A DNA stretch of 64,000 bases from Yamagishiella unicocca (Eukaryota; Chlorophyta; Chlorophyceae; Chlamydomonadales; Volvocaceae): positions 310,001 to 374,000 of the forward strand of contig BDSL01000015.1 of NCBI GenBank assembly GCA_003116995.1, read 5' to 3'. The notes under the pieces were generated by a model. The model had not been told where the DNA came from. It made no database searches and saw only the letters and a program-made list of their open reading frames with translations. Positions 32,801 through 42,952 of the stretch are shown in pieces. The translations under genes and the position numbers were made by a program. Within the stretch, counting starts at the first letter, position 1, and the number at the start of each line of letters is the position of its first letter.

Positions 32801-35800
32801 ACAGTTAATGCCGCTGCAGGGAGGGTTCTCGGGGCTTCCGATATGGTGCCTTTCGTCGACTGCCCGCGCACCATCCGATGTCATCCACCAGCCAGCACTA
32901 ACGCAACACCCCTCTTGCAAGGCCGTCTGCATCTAAGCCTTCCCCCTAGCACCCACCATGTCGTCACTTCGCCCATGTGGCCCCAGCCCCTCCCCAGGCT
33001 AGCCGAGGCTCGCTCCCCCGGGTTCCCGGTATAACCACCTCCAGGCTAGCACTCGTACCACCCCCCTGCCCGCCCCTCCCACCTGTCCGCCCCCCCCCCG
33101 CACCTGCAGGTCCGTGTTGAACATGTTGTGCATCACCACGAAGCGGACGGTGCGGCCGTGCACCTGCTTGACACCGTGCACCCCGAAGAAGCGGATCACC
33201 AGGTTCTGAGGCTGGCCCTCCATGTAGCTGAGGGGGGAGGGAGCGGAGGGAGCGGAGGGAGCGGAGGAGCGGAGGGAGCGGAGGAGCGGAGGAGCGGAGG
33301 AAGCAGGGTGGGTGAGTGGCCTGACAGGGAAGCCGGGGGGAGGGGGAGACGTCGCCAGGCAGCCGTCTCGCGGGCGACATGCGGGCGGGCGGCCTTCGGG
33401 GTCCTAAAATCGCCTGAGCGCTGTTCTAATCTCCGCGCCTGTTCCAAACTATCCAAACTTGGAGCTATCGAAGCAACGAGTGAATTGGAGTCAATTGTGC
33501 CGTGGTTGGCCTCCCCCACTTCCGCTGCCGCCCACCTGTAGTACTTGGGCAGCATCTCGATGAGCGTCTTGATCTCCGTCTTGCGCATGGTCTTGACAAG
33601 GAAGCGCTCGTCGTCCGACAAGAAGAACATGCAGCCCGACTTGCCGGGCGAGTTGAGCTGCCAGAGGGCGCTGCTGCCGCCCAGCGAGAGCATGTAGTCG
33701 GCGTCCGCGATGCCGTACATGTTGCGCAGGTTGCGGAAGACGCGGGGGCAGTAGTCCTTCCACTTGAAGTCGCCCGCGGGGTGAGCCGGGGTAATGGAGC
33801 TGCGGGGGTGGGGGGAGGGGCGCGAGCGCCACCCCACAGGGGATGGAGGGCACCGCTGAATTAGTCGTACCGTTTCGCACGGGGATTACCCTGTCCCATT
33901 TTACACGGGGAACTACTGTATTACTCGTACCATTTTACGGTAGAGCGGGTGCTTGTCTATGGCGCACGTTTAGGCAAGCAGGAGTTGCCTCCACTCCCAA
34001 CCCATCCTTCCACTCCTCCCACTCCGCCAGACGGGTGCCGTACGTAAGGCCCCCAGAAGCACGCACCTGCCCGCGCTGGGGAACAAGATCTTGACCTTTT
34101 GCGTGAAGTCTGACGGCTTGACCTCGTGGCTAAGCGGAATGGGTCCATTGACGCCGCCCAGGCTGTTGGTGTGCTGCGGCGGCTGCGTGGATTGCTGCGT
34201 CGCCGTGCCGTCCGGCCCGTACGACCCGCGCCCTATGCTCCACCGGATGCCGTGCTGCAGCCTCAGCATCAGGTTGTACCTGCGGGGGGACCCAGGACGT
34301 GAGGGGACCCAGGACGTGAGGGGACCCAGGACGTGAGGGGACCCAGGACGTGAGGGGACCCAGGACGTGAGGGGACCCAGGACGTGAGGGGACCCAGGAC
34401 GTGAGGGGACCCAGGACGTGAGGGGACCCAGGACGTGAGGGGACCCAGGACGTGAGGGGACCCAGGACGAACTTGTGGGCTTCAGCAAGAGCCGGCGGAG
34501 CCACGCCAAGGGACCCGTGTTGCGGTGCCGGCGCCGGGGGCCGCCCTGGCATCATGCTCCGCGACCCTCCTACGTAACCCTGCCTACCGTGTGTGCTCCT
34601 GCTGGCGTGCACCTTCCCCCTCTGCACCCCGGAGCTTACGTCATCCCGCAGGCCCAACCGCATGCTGCATAACCCCCCACCGAACAGTCTCCCCCGGCGC
34701 GCACGCACGCCACATGCGTGCCCCGGAACACCTCGCCTCGCCTCGGCTCGCGCCACCCCGCCTCACCCGGGCATGCCTTTATAAAGCAGCTGCCCATGCT
34801 TCTGCTGCAGCTTTTTCCCGAAGCCGAGCGCCCGCTTGACCTTCTTCTTCGCCTTACTGCCCCGGCCCTTGTCCTCCGATGCCTGCTGCTGCTGCAAGGA
34901 CAGAGGCGGCAGCGACAGCGCGTCAGGACTGGACGTCCAGCAGGCGCAAACGCGCCGACCAGCGCTCAACGTTCCCGCGTCGCACATGCCATGTATGTCG
35001 TACGGCTGCCGTACCTCCAGATCTCCGCACGGGTCAAACAGCCTAGCTGTTCAGCGCGGCTCTCGTCGTCACTGGCATACACCGGGTCAAGCAGTTTACA
35101 AACAAGCCACGTGGACCCGTGTATGGTCCTGGAGTTTGGACCCGCTACCTGGAGAGTGTGAACCCGTGTATGTGTCCTAGAGTGTGGACCGCCCCGCACC
35201 CGCGCCCGCACCCGCCCAACCGGGCCTCAGTTTTACTTTCGTTGCCGACGTACAGGTTTCCTCTCATACCCGCCTCACCTGGCCAAAGATCATCTTGGCG
35301 TCCTCGCTGCTGAGCTTCTCCTCCCGCCGCAATACACCGTCGTCGAAGGCCCGGATGAACACCAGCTTGCCCTCCTTCTCCTTCTCCCGCTCCTTCTCCT
35401 TCTCTTTCTCCCGCTCCTTTTCCCTGTCCCGGTGCCGCTCCCGGTCCGCCACGGTGTCTATGGACATGGCCGAGGGAACTGTGGGCGTCACCATCGCCTC
35501 GAACACCCCGTGCACCGACTCCTTGCTGTAGGCATCTGTGGCAGGACGACGGGCGCACGCGGTAAATGCCAACGAGCGAGACACTAGGCCACCCACGAGG
35601 CCCCCTACACACCCGGCCGCAGTGCCATAGCCCATTTCAATACGTGACACGGTGGTCTGAACATGTTACGGTCGTGCGCGCCGCGGGCGGCCCTCAAAGG
35701 AGACCGAAGAGGGCACTGGGGGGCACTGCTTGCTGCTACGATAGGCGACGCGCACTCGCTGGACCCCCTCCACGAAGCCATCGTTTCAAGAAGGAAGCAG

Positions 35801-37053
35801 GACTCTGCTTCGCGAGCCGTACGGCAATGCGTCTCGAGCGGTACGGCAACGCGTCGTGAGCCGTACGGTATGCGTCACAAAGGGTACGGCGGTACGATAA
35901 TGCGTCACGAGCCGTATGAAGGTGGTCCCGTGGCGCTACCACAAGTCTCAACGGCGGCAGGCACTGGCAAAACAGAAACGCTTCATCTGCACTTTCACGC
36001 CTCCTTTCCGTCCACCACTAGGCGTACGGCTCGCTGAAATGTCCGGCATTATGGTGCAGCAGAACCAGGGGCAATGCTGGGCAAGACGACGGCGAGTACG
36101 GCAGCGAGCCACGCGCTGCATGACCGACGGCAGGGAGACGTGGATTGACGTCTTGTCTTCCGGCTGTGCGGCAACCCAACCACTTGTAGCCCGCTTCCTG
36201 AATCCCGCACATGCCTCTGCCGCCCGCCAGCCCCAAACCGTACGTGTTCAACCCTACTGCACATGCCCTCGCCAACCAACCGTATGTGTGCAACCCCGCC
36301 CGCCTCGCCCCGCCACCCACCGGCCTGCGCAGGTGTCTCCGGCTGCTGAGCATCGCCTATTCGGAGGTTCGAAACTGAGTCCCCGTCCATCGGGGCCCCG
36401 ATCAGCCTGCCACTACTCGTCTTGGCCATCATTTTACGGTCCTTCTCCTTGGCAGCTGGCTTGAACACGCCCACGCCGTGCTTCTTTCCGTCGCGCCATA
36501 TGCCGTGGAACGTGGATCCGTCCGCATACATCTTGACGCCAACGCCGTCCCGTTTGCCTTCCTATGGAGGATAACGGGTGCGCGCTGGCGTTATAGCGCC
36601 CTCAGTCAAACCCACGACAGCCTCCCCCTTGCACCCAAGGCACGCACCTTCCACTCTCCGTCGTAGCGCTGCCCGGAGGTCCATAGGTAGGTACCAAATC
36701 CGTGCATGACCCCATTCCGCCATTCCCCATCATACTGGTTGCCGTCCTTCCACACGCAGGTCCCTAGACCGTGCGGCGTCCCGTTTTTTAGCGTGCCCGT
36801 GTACTTTGAGCCATCGCTGAAGCCAATAACTGCAATCTCCGGTTGCTGGCCTGTCGCGCCAAGCAGAACATGTCAGTTGCGGGGTGCTGGAACGGCCAAG
36901 GGCTGCGCGATGTGCGCCCGCTCACCCGCGCTACCGTGCTCGCCCGGCGGCTGGCCCGCCTCAACACCCTACAGAATATGAAACATATCGTTTTACGGGC
37001 ATCCTAGGCTGGCAACGGAGCGCCTTGGCACCCTCGACATTACCGACCGCCAT
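29876..37053 (-). CDS. Phosphatidylinositol-4-phosphate 5-kinase with MORN repeats
   Basis: Makes PI(4,5)P2 at membranes. Exons in coding order: 36850-36648, 36561-36321, 35535-35279, 34891-34767, 34279-34067, 33799-33536, 33227-33104, 32756-32646, 32363-32000, 31600-31493, 31357-31215, 30904-30707, 30415-30338, 30112-29876; all phases agree (~889 codons). A first exon with ATG at 37053-37051 is tentative: donors giving the needed phase exist there, but nothing else supports it. The N-terminus has MORN repeats (YTGTLKNGTPHGLGTCVW, YDGEWRNGVMHGFGTYLW, FHGIWRDGKKHGVGVF), as in plant PIP5K. An Arg/Glu/Lys coiled segment follows (35450-35370). Catalytic blocks are SPGKSGCMFFLSDDERFLVK, KKFDLKGSTDGR, VMDYSLLLGIHF and FGIIDILQEWN. 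In the activation loop (RKVFERTFKSLAFD) a Glu lines up with the type I specificity Glu, so PI4P is the likely substrate. Two non-catalytic inserts (Gln/Ala-rich, and a basic helix ending LKKRSKKAYK) sit between MDYSLL and the loop. Confidence 0.9.
33228..33302. repeat. GGAGCGGAG repeat beside a PIP kinase acceptor
   Basis: About eight GGAGCGGAG-type units; on the coding (minus) strand this is the pyrimidine tract before exon 33227-33104. Confidence 0.85.
34286..34468. repeat. 17-bp minisatellite, ~11 copies (PIP kinase intron)
   Basis: Near-perfect GGGGACCCAGGACGTGA units between exons 34891-34767 and 34279-34067, ending seven bases from the acceptor of the latter. Confidence 0.95.
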
Positions 37054-37685
37054 CCTGGGGCCTCAGAGCTCATCCCGGTGAGGACATACTGAAAGAGGTA
37101 TGCTGGATCAATAGAATGATAGTGTAAGCAGGATCAGACCAAACGGGAGTTGCACCTCAAGAATTGTAGTGCCTATTTCTGTTTCTTCAACACACAGGCA
37201 ACGAGTTAGAGGCGTATTGTGTTTATAAAGTTGTCTTATGCAGAAGGTCTGCAGCAGCGCAACGGTTTGCTAAGCGGCGTACATCAAGCATACTTTCTCG
37301 TGGCATTGTACGTTTACGGGTCGGCAGGAGACCAGTTCCGCGATATAACCAAGATGATCAAATCGCAATCCGTGCAACGTTTTATTAGCCCTGCGCATAC
37401 ACAGCTGCCTTATGGGGTGTGTAATTAGTGTTATGTCGCCCGCCAAATTGCCTTGCTTACGCCATCCCTGACTTTTTAGCATCCAGATTGCGCTGATGGC
37501 CCTTATTTGCGTGTGACATGGAGGATCTAGGCGTGTCGCACGTGTGCTCTGCAGATGTGACCCGCAAGCACGACGGGGCATGGTGAGCCAACACGCAATA
37601 CCCCTCATGGCTGCAGTAAGCTTGAACAATGAAAACATTGGACCGGGGGAGTTATTAAGTCTGCTCCCAAAACCCCGCATGGCAG
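37054..37685. promoter_or_regulatory. Head-to-head region between PIP kinase and JMJD6 genes
   Basis: About 630 bases hold the start regions of two divergent genes. A TTTATAAAG at 37222-37230 reads as a TATA-like box on both strands and lies ~170 bases upstream of the tentative PIP kinase ATG. A candidate ATG for JMJD6 is at 37580. The missing first exon of JMJD6 probably lies here. Confidence 0.4.
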
Positions 37686-40600
37686 TGATGACGACCGTGA
37701 GAAGAAAATAAGGAAGGCCAAGCGCGCGGCCAGGAGCGAGCTCAGCGTCAGCAAGGGTGATTGGTAAGGGATTGGGGATTGAGTCCAACAAAACATGCAT
37801 TTCGATCGCCGTCAACCTGCCGACAGCCCTCGTGTATTCGAAACACGCACGAACTGGGAGCGAAAACGGCGCTACATGCTCCTTGCCCCTCGCTGCCGCA
37901 GGCACAAACATGCCTATGCAGACTCGGAGATATGCAGCACAAACGGCATTGTGGATCGGATTCCGCGCATACATTGGAAGGTGAGGCGTGAGGGCCCACG
38001 ATTGCGGCCACGTTGCGTGGCACAGCACTCTGGGTACCGGTCTTCGTCCCCCACACATGTCCACGGCTCCTCTTAAAAAGTCTGCGCAGAACCCTCTGCT
38101 GCCAACTTTCGGGGCAATGCACGAGCTGCGCCGCGCTCTGCCGGCGCTGGTGCCGCGCACAACGCAAACGCCAGCCTGTTTGTATTCTGACGCCGATGCT
38201 TAGCGTCGCGTTTAAAACGACCACCGCGTGATCTGGGTCGGCGCGTTCTGGCTGATCCCCAGGACCTGACTCTGGAGGACTTTGTGGAACGTTTCGAGCG
38301 GCCCCGCATCCCGGTCGTGATCACCGGTCTGGCTGACGAGTGGCCTGCAACCGCCAACTGGACACCCGAACGGATGAGGCAGGTGTACGGCGACCATAAG
38401 TTCAAGGTGAGTAACAAACGCGCAGCAAAGGCCCAGTCCGGGGGCTGTACGACGATGGTGATGTGGCACAACCGCTGCTGGTTGGCATCGTTCCCAGGCC
38501 CTGTCGGGACCCCGATAGTGACCCAGATCATGACCTTGCCGCTGCCGTGATTGCGTCGTGACCCAGATCTTGATCTTGATCGTGGCCATGATTGTGAATC
38601 GTGATCGTGGTCGTGGATCGTGTCAGGTGGGCTCCGATGACGAGGGCTACGCAGTGCGCCTGCGTCTGGCCTGGTACCTGGACTACGCAGCCGACCCGCT
38701 CCAGGGGGGGCGGGACGACTCGCCGCTCTACATATTCGACGGAACGTTTGCGGACCGGGAGGGGAGCAAAAGCATGCGCCAGGATTACGAGGTGCGATAC
38801 GGCCGGGTGCGGGAGTGAGCACACGCAGGAGGGTATGAGAGGAGAGGGGGAAGGAGGGTATGAGAGGAGAGGGGGAAGGAGGGTATGAGAGGAGAGGGGG
38901 AAGGAGGGTATGAGAGGAGAGGGGGAAGGAGGGTATGAGAGGAGAGGGGGAAGGAGGGTATGAGAGGAGAGGGGGAAGGAGGGTATGGGAGGGGACCCGT
39001 GGGTCGGCACTGAAAAGTAAAACCGATTAGAAAACATTTTGGTACACAGGAGGGGGAGGGCGCTCTTTTCGATGAGCACCGGAAAGAGCACCAAAGCGGT
39101 GTGTACGGCATCGCAACGGACGACGGTTGCCGGTCCTCAATGGTGCTTGCTGTGTGGTCGACAGCACCTCCCCCCCCCCCACGTCCCTCTTGTCGGGTTG
39201 TTGCGGCAGTCGCTCTTGTGGTTCCGTGCGCGCCTCCCCGCCCCGCCCCTCTCCGCCCCTCTCCCCATCGGGTGAGGTTTTCCTCTCTCCCATATGCCGC
39301 CGTACTCTTCGCCGTACTCTTCTCCTCGCTGCCCCACCCGCCCGCAGGTGCCCGAGTACTTCCGGGAGGATCTCTTTCACCTGGTGGGCGAGAAGCGGAG
39401 GCCGCCGTACAGGTGGGAGCCGGCAGCGCGGCGCCCTCATCCCACCTGCTGCGGAGCGCCCGGCCCGGAGCAGCAGCGCTTTGTACCCCCCTACACCCCC
39501 CTACACCTGCAACCTGCACCCGCCGGTGTTGCACGCACTCCCTGCAAAACGCGTCGGCCCAGAGCCCCCGTTCCATGCATGCAGCGACTGCCGCCCCGTT
39601 CCTTTTGGCCCTGACCTCGCCCATCCGCCGTGCCGTGCCGTGTCGTGCCGTGCCGTGCCGTGCCGTGCCGTGGCTTCTTGTGTCGCGTCGTACGCTTCCG
39701 TACCGCAGGTGGTTGGTCTTGGGACCTGCTCGCAGCGGCAGCGGGCTCCACATTGACCCGCTGGCCACGAGCGCCTGGAACACACTGTTGGCAGGTAAGC
39801 GGCGACCGTAGGTCGTTGCAACAACATACCGGTATAACTGTACAAAGTAAAACGTGGGTCCGGGGCGTGGTGACACGTGGGTACAGGAGTCGGGTTGCGT
39901 TGTCGACACGGCGCTGCGTCCTCCCAACCAAAGGTCCCCAGGTCTCAGTCGTTGCGCCGCCGACCCATCTGACGCTGCCCCAGGCCACAAGCGCTGGGCA
40001 CTCTTCCCCCCCGGCACACCACGGCTCCACGTCCTGCCGCGGGAGCAAGGCGTGGAGCGAGAGGCCGTCAGCTGGTTCACCAAGGTGCGGCACGCTAACC
40101 CCCAACGCCGCCCTTCTTCCCCCCCGGCACACCACTCCGACCGCCGAAAACCCGAAAACCCGAAAACCCGAAAACCCCATAACGTTTTTCTCTTTTTCCC
40201 ATGCCGCTTCCTCGCTACCTCCCTCCATCGCTACCTCCCTCCATCGCTACCTCCCCGACGATCAGGTGTACCCCCGGGCCCAGGCCGCCGACTGGCCCAC
40301 TGCGCGCGTGGTGGACCTGCTTCAGGCCCCTGGCGAGACGGTGTTCGTGCCAGGCGGCTGGTGGCACGCGGTGCTAAACCTGGACGACACGCTGGCAGTG
40401 ACGCAAAACTACGTCAGCACAGCGAACTTTGAGCGGGTGGGTGGGTTCGAGGGAAACCCGTGGATGTCCGAAAAAACCGTTTAAAACAGAAGTTTTGAGA
40501 TGCATGCTGGAGAACTGGGTTGGGGATACGAAAGCCGAAGGTCGTAATATGATGGGTGGGTGGGCGTGTGGGGGACCGGCATGGGCGGGAGGTGTTTGGG

Positions 40601-41910
40601 ACTCCAAAGACAAGTCCCCCAAAGCGGACCACGGGGTACAGGTTGCAAACCGACTCGAACAGGAGTCGAACCCGGGATTTTCACGACGTGCGCCTGTCAT
40701 GTTCCTGGCTCTGCCGTGTTCCTCACCCTCCCCCCCGCCCCGGCCCGGGCCGTAGGTATGGAAGCACACGTGCAAGGGGCGGCCCAAGATGTCGCGGAAG
40801 TGGCTTGCAGCGCTTCAAAGCGAGCGCCCCGACCTGGCGGCAGTAGCGCACGATATCAACGCGCGCGGGGAGGTCGAGTGCGACACCGGCAGCAGTAGTA
40901 GCAGCAGTAGTTCGTCATCCTCCTCCAGTAGCAGCAGCAGCAGCGCCAGCGAGCGCACCGGCGGTGGTGGGGCCGGAGCTAATGGCAGCAGCCGGCCTAG
41001 CAAGAAGGGCCGCGTGGGGAAGGAGACAGCAGCCGTGGAGCAGCCGCTGCCTCGCCTTGGCGCCAAGGCGAAGGAGGACGCGGCTCGTGAGGAGCCGACC
41101 ACCGGTACCGCCGCCGCGTGTCCTGCGGCCGCAGTCGCCCCGAAACCAGCGGGAGACGGCGGGTGCGAGGCCGGAGAGTATCACCGAAGTGACGGGCGCG
41201 TGCGGACCCACAGCCGCAGCCGCAGTCACGGCCGCAGCCACGGCCGCAGTGGCGGTCGCAGCCAAAGCCGGAGCCGCAGTCACAGCCGAAGCCGAAGCCA
41301 CAGGCGGCGTGGGGGCAGCGGCGGCGGCGGCGGCGAGGAGGGCGTGTCGGGCGCCTGGGAGCGCCTGGCGGAGCAGCGGAGTGGCCGCCGGAGGAGCAGC
41401 CGGGAGAGGCCGGCGGGAGGGTCTTCCCGCAGGGAGCCACCTGCTGCTGCCGCTGCCGCTGGCTGGCGGGGGGGGACGGACAGGCGAGAGGCGGATGGCA
41501 GGGGGGCTGGGGAGGACGCAGCGCGGCGGGAGCGGGAGCGGGAGTGGGAGAGGTCGGACCGGGACGGCGGCGGCAGCCGCGGGGGCGGCTACTGGAGAGG
41601 CGGGGCGGCGGAGAGACGAGGGGAGGAGCGGGGTCGCGACTGGGAGCCAGACGGGGAGGAGACACGGCGGAGGGACCGTGGCCGTGGAGAGGAGCAGCAG
41701 CGGAAGGACGGGGGCGGTGAAGAGGAGCAGCGGCGGGGCAGGTGGCTGGGGCGCAGCAGGAGCTTGGAGCGGAGGCCGGGGCAGGGATCAGGGCCTGGCG
41801 CCAGTCGGGATCGTGACGGGGGGCGGCAGCGGGCGCGGTCGCCGGGGCGGGAGCGTGGAAGCGACCGGGAGCGGCGGGGCGGCGAGAAGGGGAACGGCAG
41901 GAGCAAGTAG
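37686..41910 (+). CDS. JMJD6: JMJD6-like JmjC-domain oxygenase (5' end unresolved)
   Basis: Fe(II)/2-oxoglutarate oxygenase, nuclear; in animals JMJD6 hydroxylates lysines of splicing factors. Exons: 37686-37754, 37902-37980, 38263-38406, 38627-38791, 39348-39412, 39709-39794, 39984-40084, 40266-40436, 40756-41910. Phases agree throughout and the N-terminal block ([16 protein letters not shown], then GDW) follows the JMJD6 pattern. The initiator codon was not found in these exons. A split ATG at 37580-37582, spliced to 37660, would stay in frame but needs a 77-base intron. Core motifs: [25 protein letters not shown] (metal His and Asp), [10 protein letters not shown] and [18 protein letters not shown] (second metal His). 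The tail has a poly-Ser run and Arg/Ser dipeptides (about 41196-41310), then ~190 Arg/Gly/Glu-rich residues, much longer than the animal tail. That tail suggests a splicing-related nuclear role. Confidence 0.9.
38829..38988. repeat. 25-bp minisatellite, ~6 copies (JMJD6 intron)
   Basis: Units of GGAGGGTATGAGAGGAGAGG plus GGGAA. The array ends in GGGACCCGTGGGTCGGCACT, a dispersed motif also seen at 5967 and 52138 in the other orientation. Confidence 0.93.
40443..40552 (-). mobile_element. Short 3'-end fragment of the retroelement (JMJD6 intron)
   Basis: About 110 bp nearly identical to the first 110 bp of the 16585 and 20040 copies, ending abruptly at GTAATATGAT. It starts only seven bases after the exon ending at 40436, right beside the splice donor. 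Confidence 0.8.
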
Positions 41911-42952
41911 GCTGGCTGTGGTGGGGAGGCAGGAGCGTCGAAGAGGTACAAGGAGCAGTGATGTGAGGCTTAGGATCGTCCTGCTCGCGTAGTTCTGTGG
42001 CTGCTGTGACGTCACGTTAGTTGGGTGCTGCCCTCGCAGTGATGTGTAGACGGTGTGCTCAGGTGCTGGAACCGGGACCGGGACTGGGACCCCTACCGGA
42101 TGCTTCAGGAAGTCCGGCGGCGGGTGAGGCTCTTTTAGACGCGCTGCACGTGCCGCCGAGGTGCTGTAGCGGGTCGTGCAGTACGTGCTTTATGCGCTTG
42201 GTTCATTGGCGACGAAAACGGCGTTCGGGATCATTTCCTGTTGGGTCATGCGTTCGTGCCGCCCTTGGGTGCTGCGGGTGCCATCGTGATGACGTCTCAC
42301 GGCTCGGATGGAGCTAACGGATGGCAGCACTTATTCCAAACATAAGCGACGCAAGTACGCCGTACACGTGGCAGCTAAGGATCCTCCGTGCCGTTCCATC
42401 AGAGGCCGTCAGCCAGCCGCTGACGCAGCGATACCAGTCCATACAAGGCCGGTACAGCTGTTGCGCCAGCCCCCGACCCCGCGCCCAGCCAAGCGCCGTG
42501 TGCACTGCTGCAGCAGGGCGCACCCTGTCGAGTTCCTCCAAACATGGTACCACCGCACCCTACACCGTTGCTTTGTTTGTGTCGTCACTTGCCGGAACCC
42601 ACGCCCGGGTCTTGCTTACGACCATAGGGCGCTGCCGCAGGGCCCCCCGCTTGTAGCTCCAACGCCCGCCAAACCAACTCAAAAGCCCGCCATTATCCGT
42701 CACATAAAAGCACCAGAAGCACCAGCGCAACGTCTCAAAAGAGAGGTGCGTGGCCGCCACAACCTGCGCTGTGCGCTCACCGCCGTTCCGAACGCGGCCG
42801 GTCGCACCCACCAAGCCCGTGCTCCCCCATAACCTCAGCGCGACTTGACAGAGCCCCAAACACCCAACGAGCGAGCACCGTCCGCACATTGCTGTCGTTC
42901 TTTTGTCGTGGTCGTTGTTGGGTAGTTACCCCGTAGTCTGCCGTATCCGGTA
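41911..42952. other. Tail-to-tail 3' regions of JMJD6 and aspartyl aminopeptidase
   Basis: About 1.04 kb between convergent stops. I see no gene. Open frames at 42308-42832 (plus) and 42560-42889 (minus) overlap each other, have no family resemblance and lack splice context. No TGTAA was found on the plus strand in this interval. Confidence 0.55.

Noticed and set aside
29876..37053. Possibility of two separate genes (a MORN protein and a PIP kinase)
   Set aside because: Splice phases run through without a stop and the MORN-kinase order is the normal plant/algal architecture.
40615..40690. tRNA-like T-arm (GGTTCGACTCC on the minus strand) in a JMJD6 intron
   Set aside because: The stem pairs poorly and no acceptor, D-arm or anticodon arm could be fitted around it; kept only as a possible tRNA-derived scrap.
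42308..42889. Overlapping open frames on both strands between JMJD6 and aspartyl aminopeptidase
   Set aside because: They overlap each other antisense, contain no motifs and sit in the convergent 3' region.
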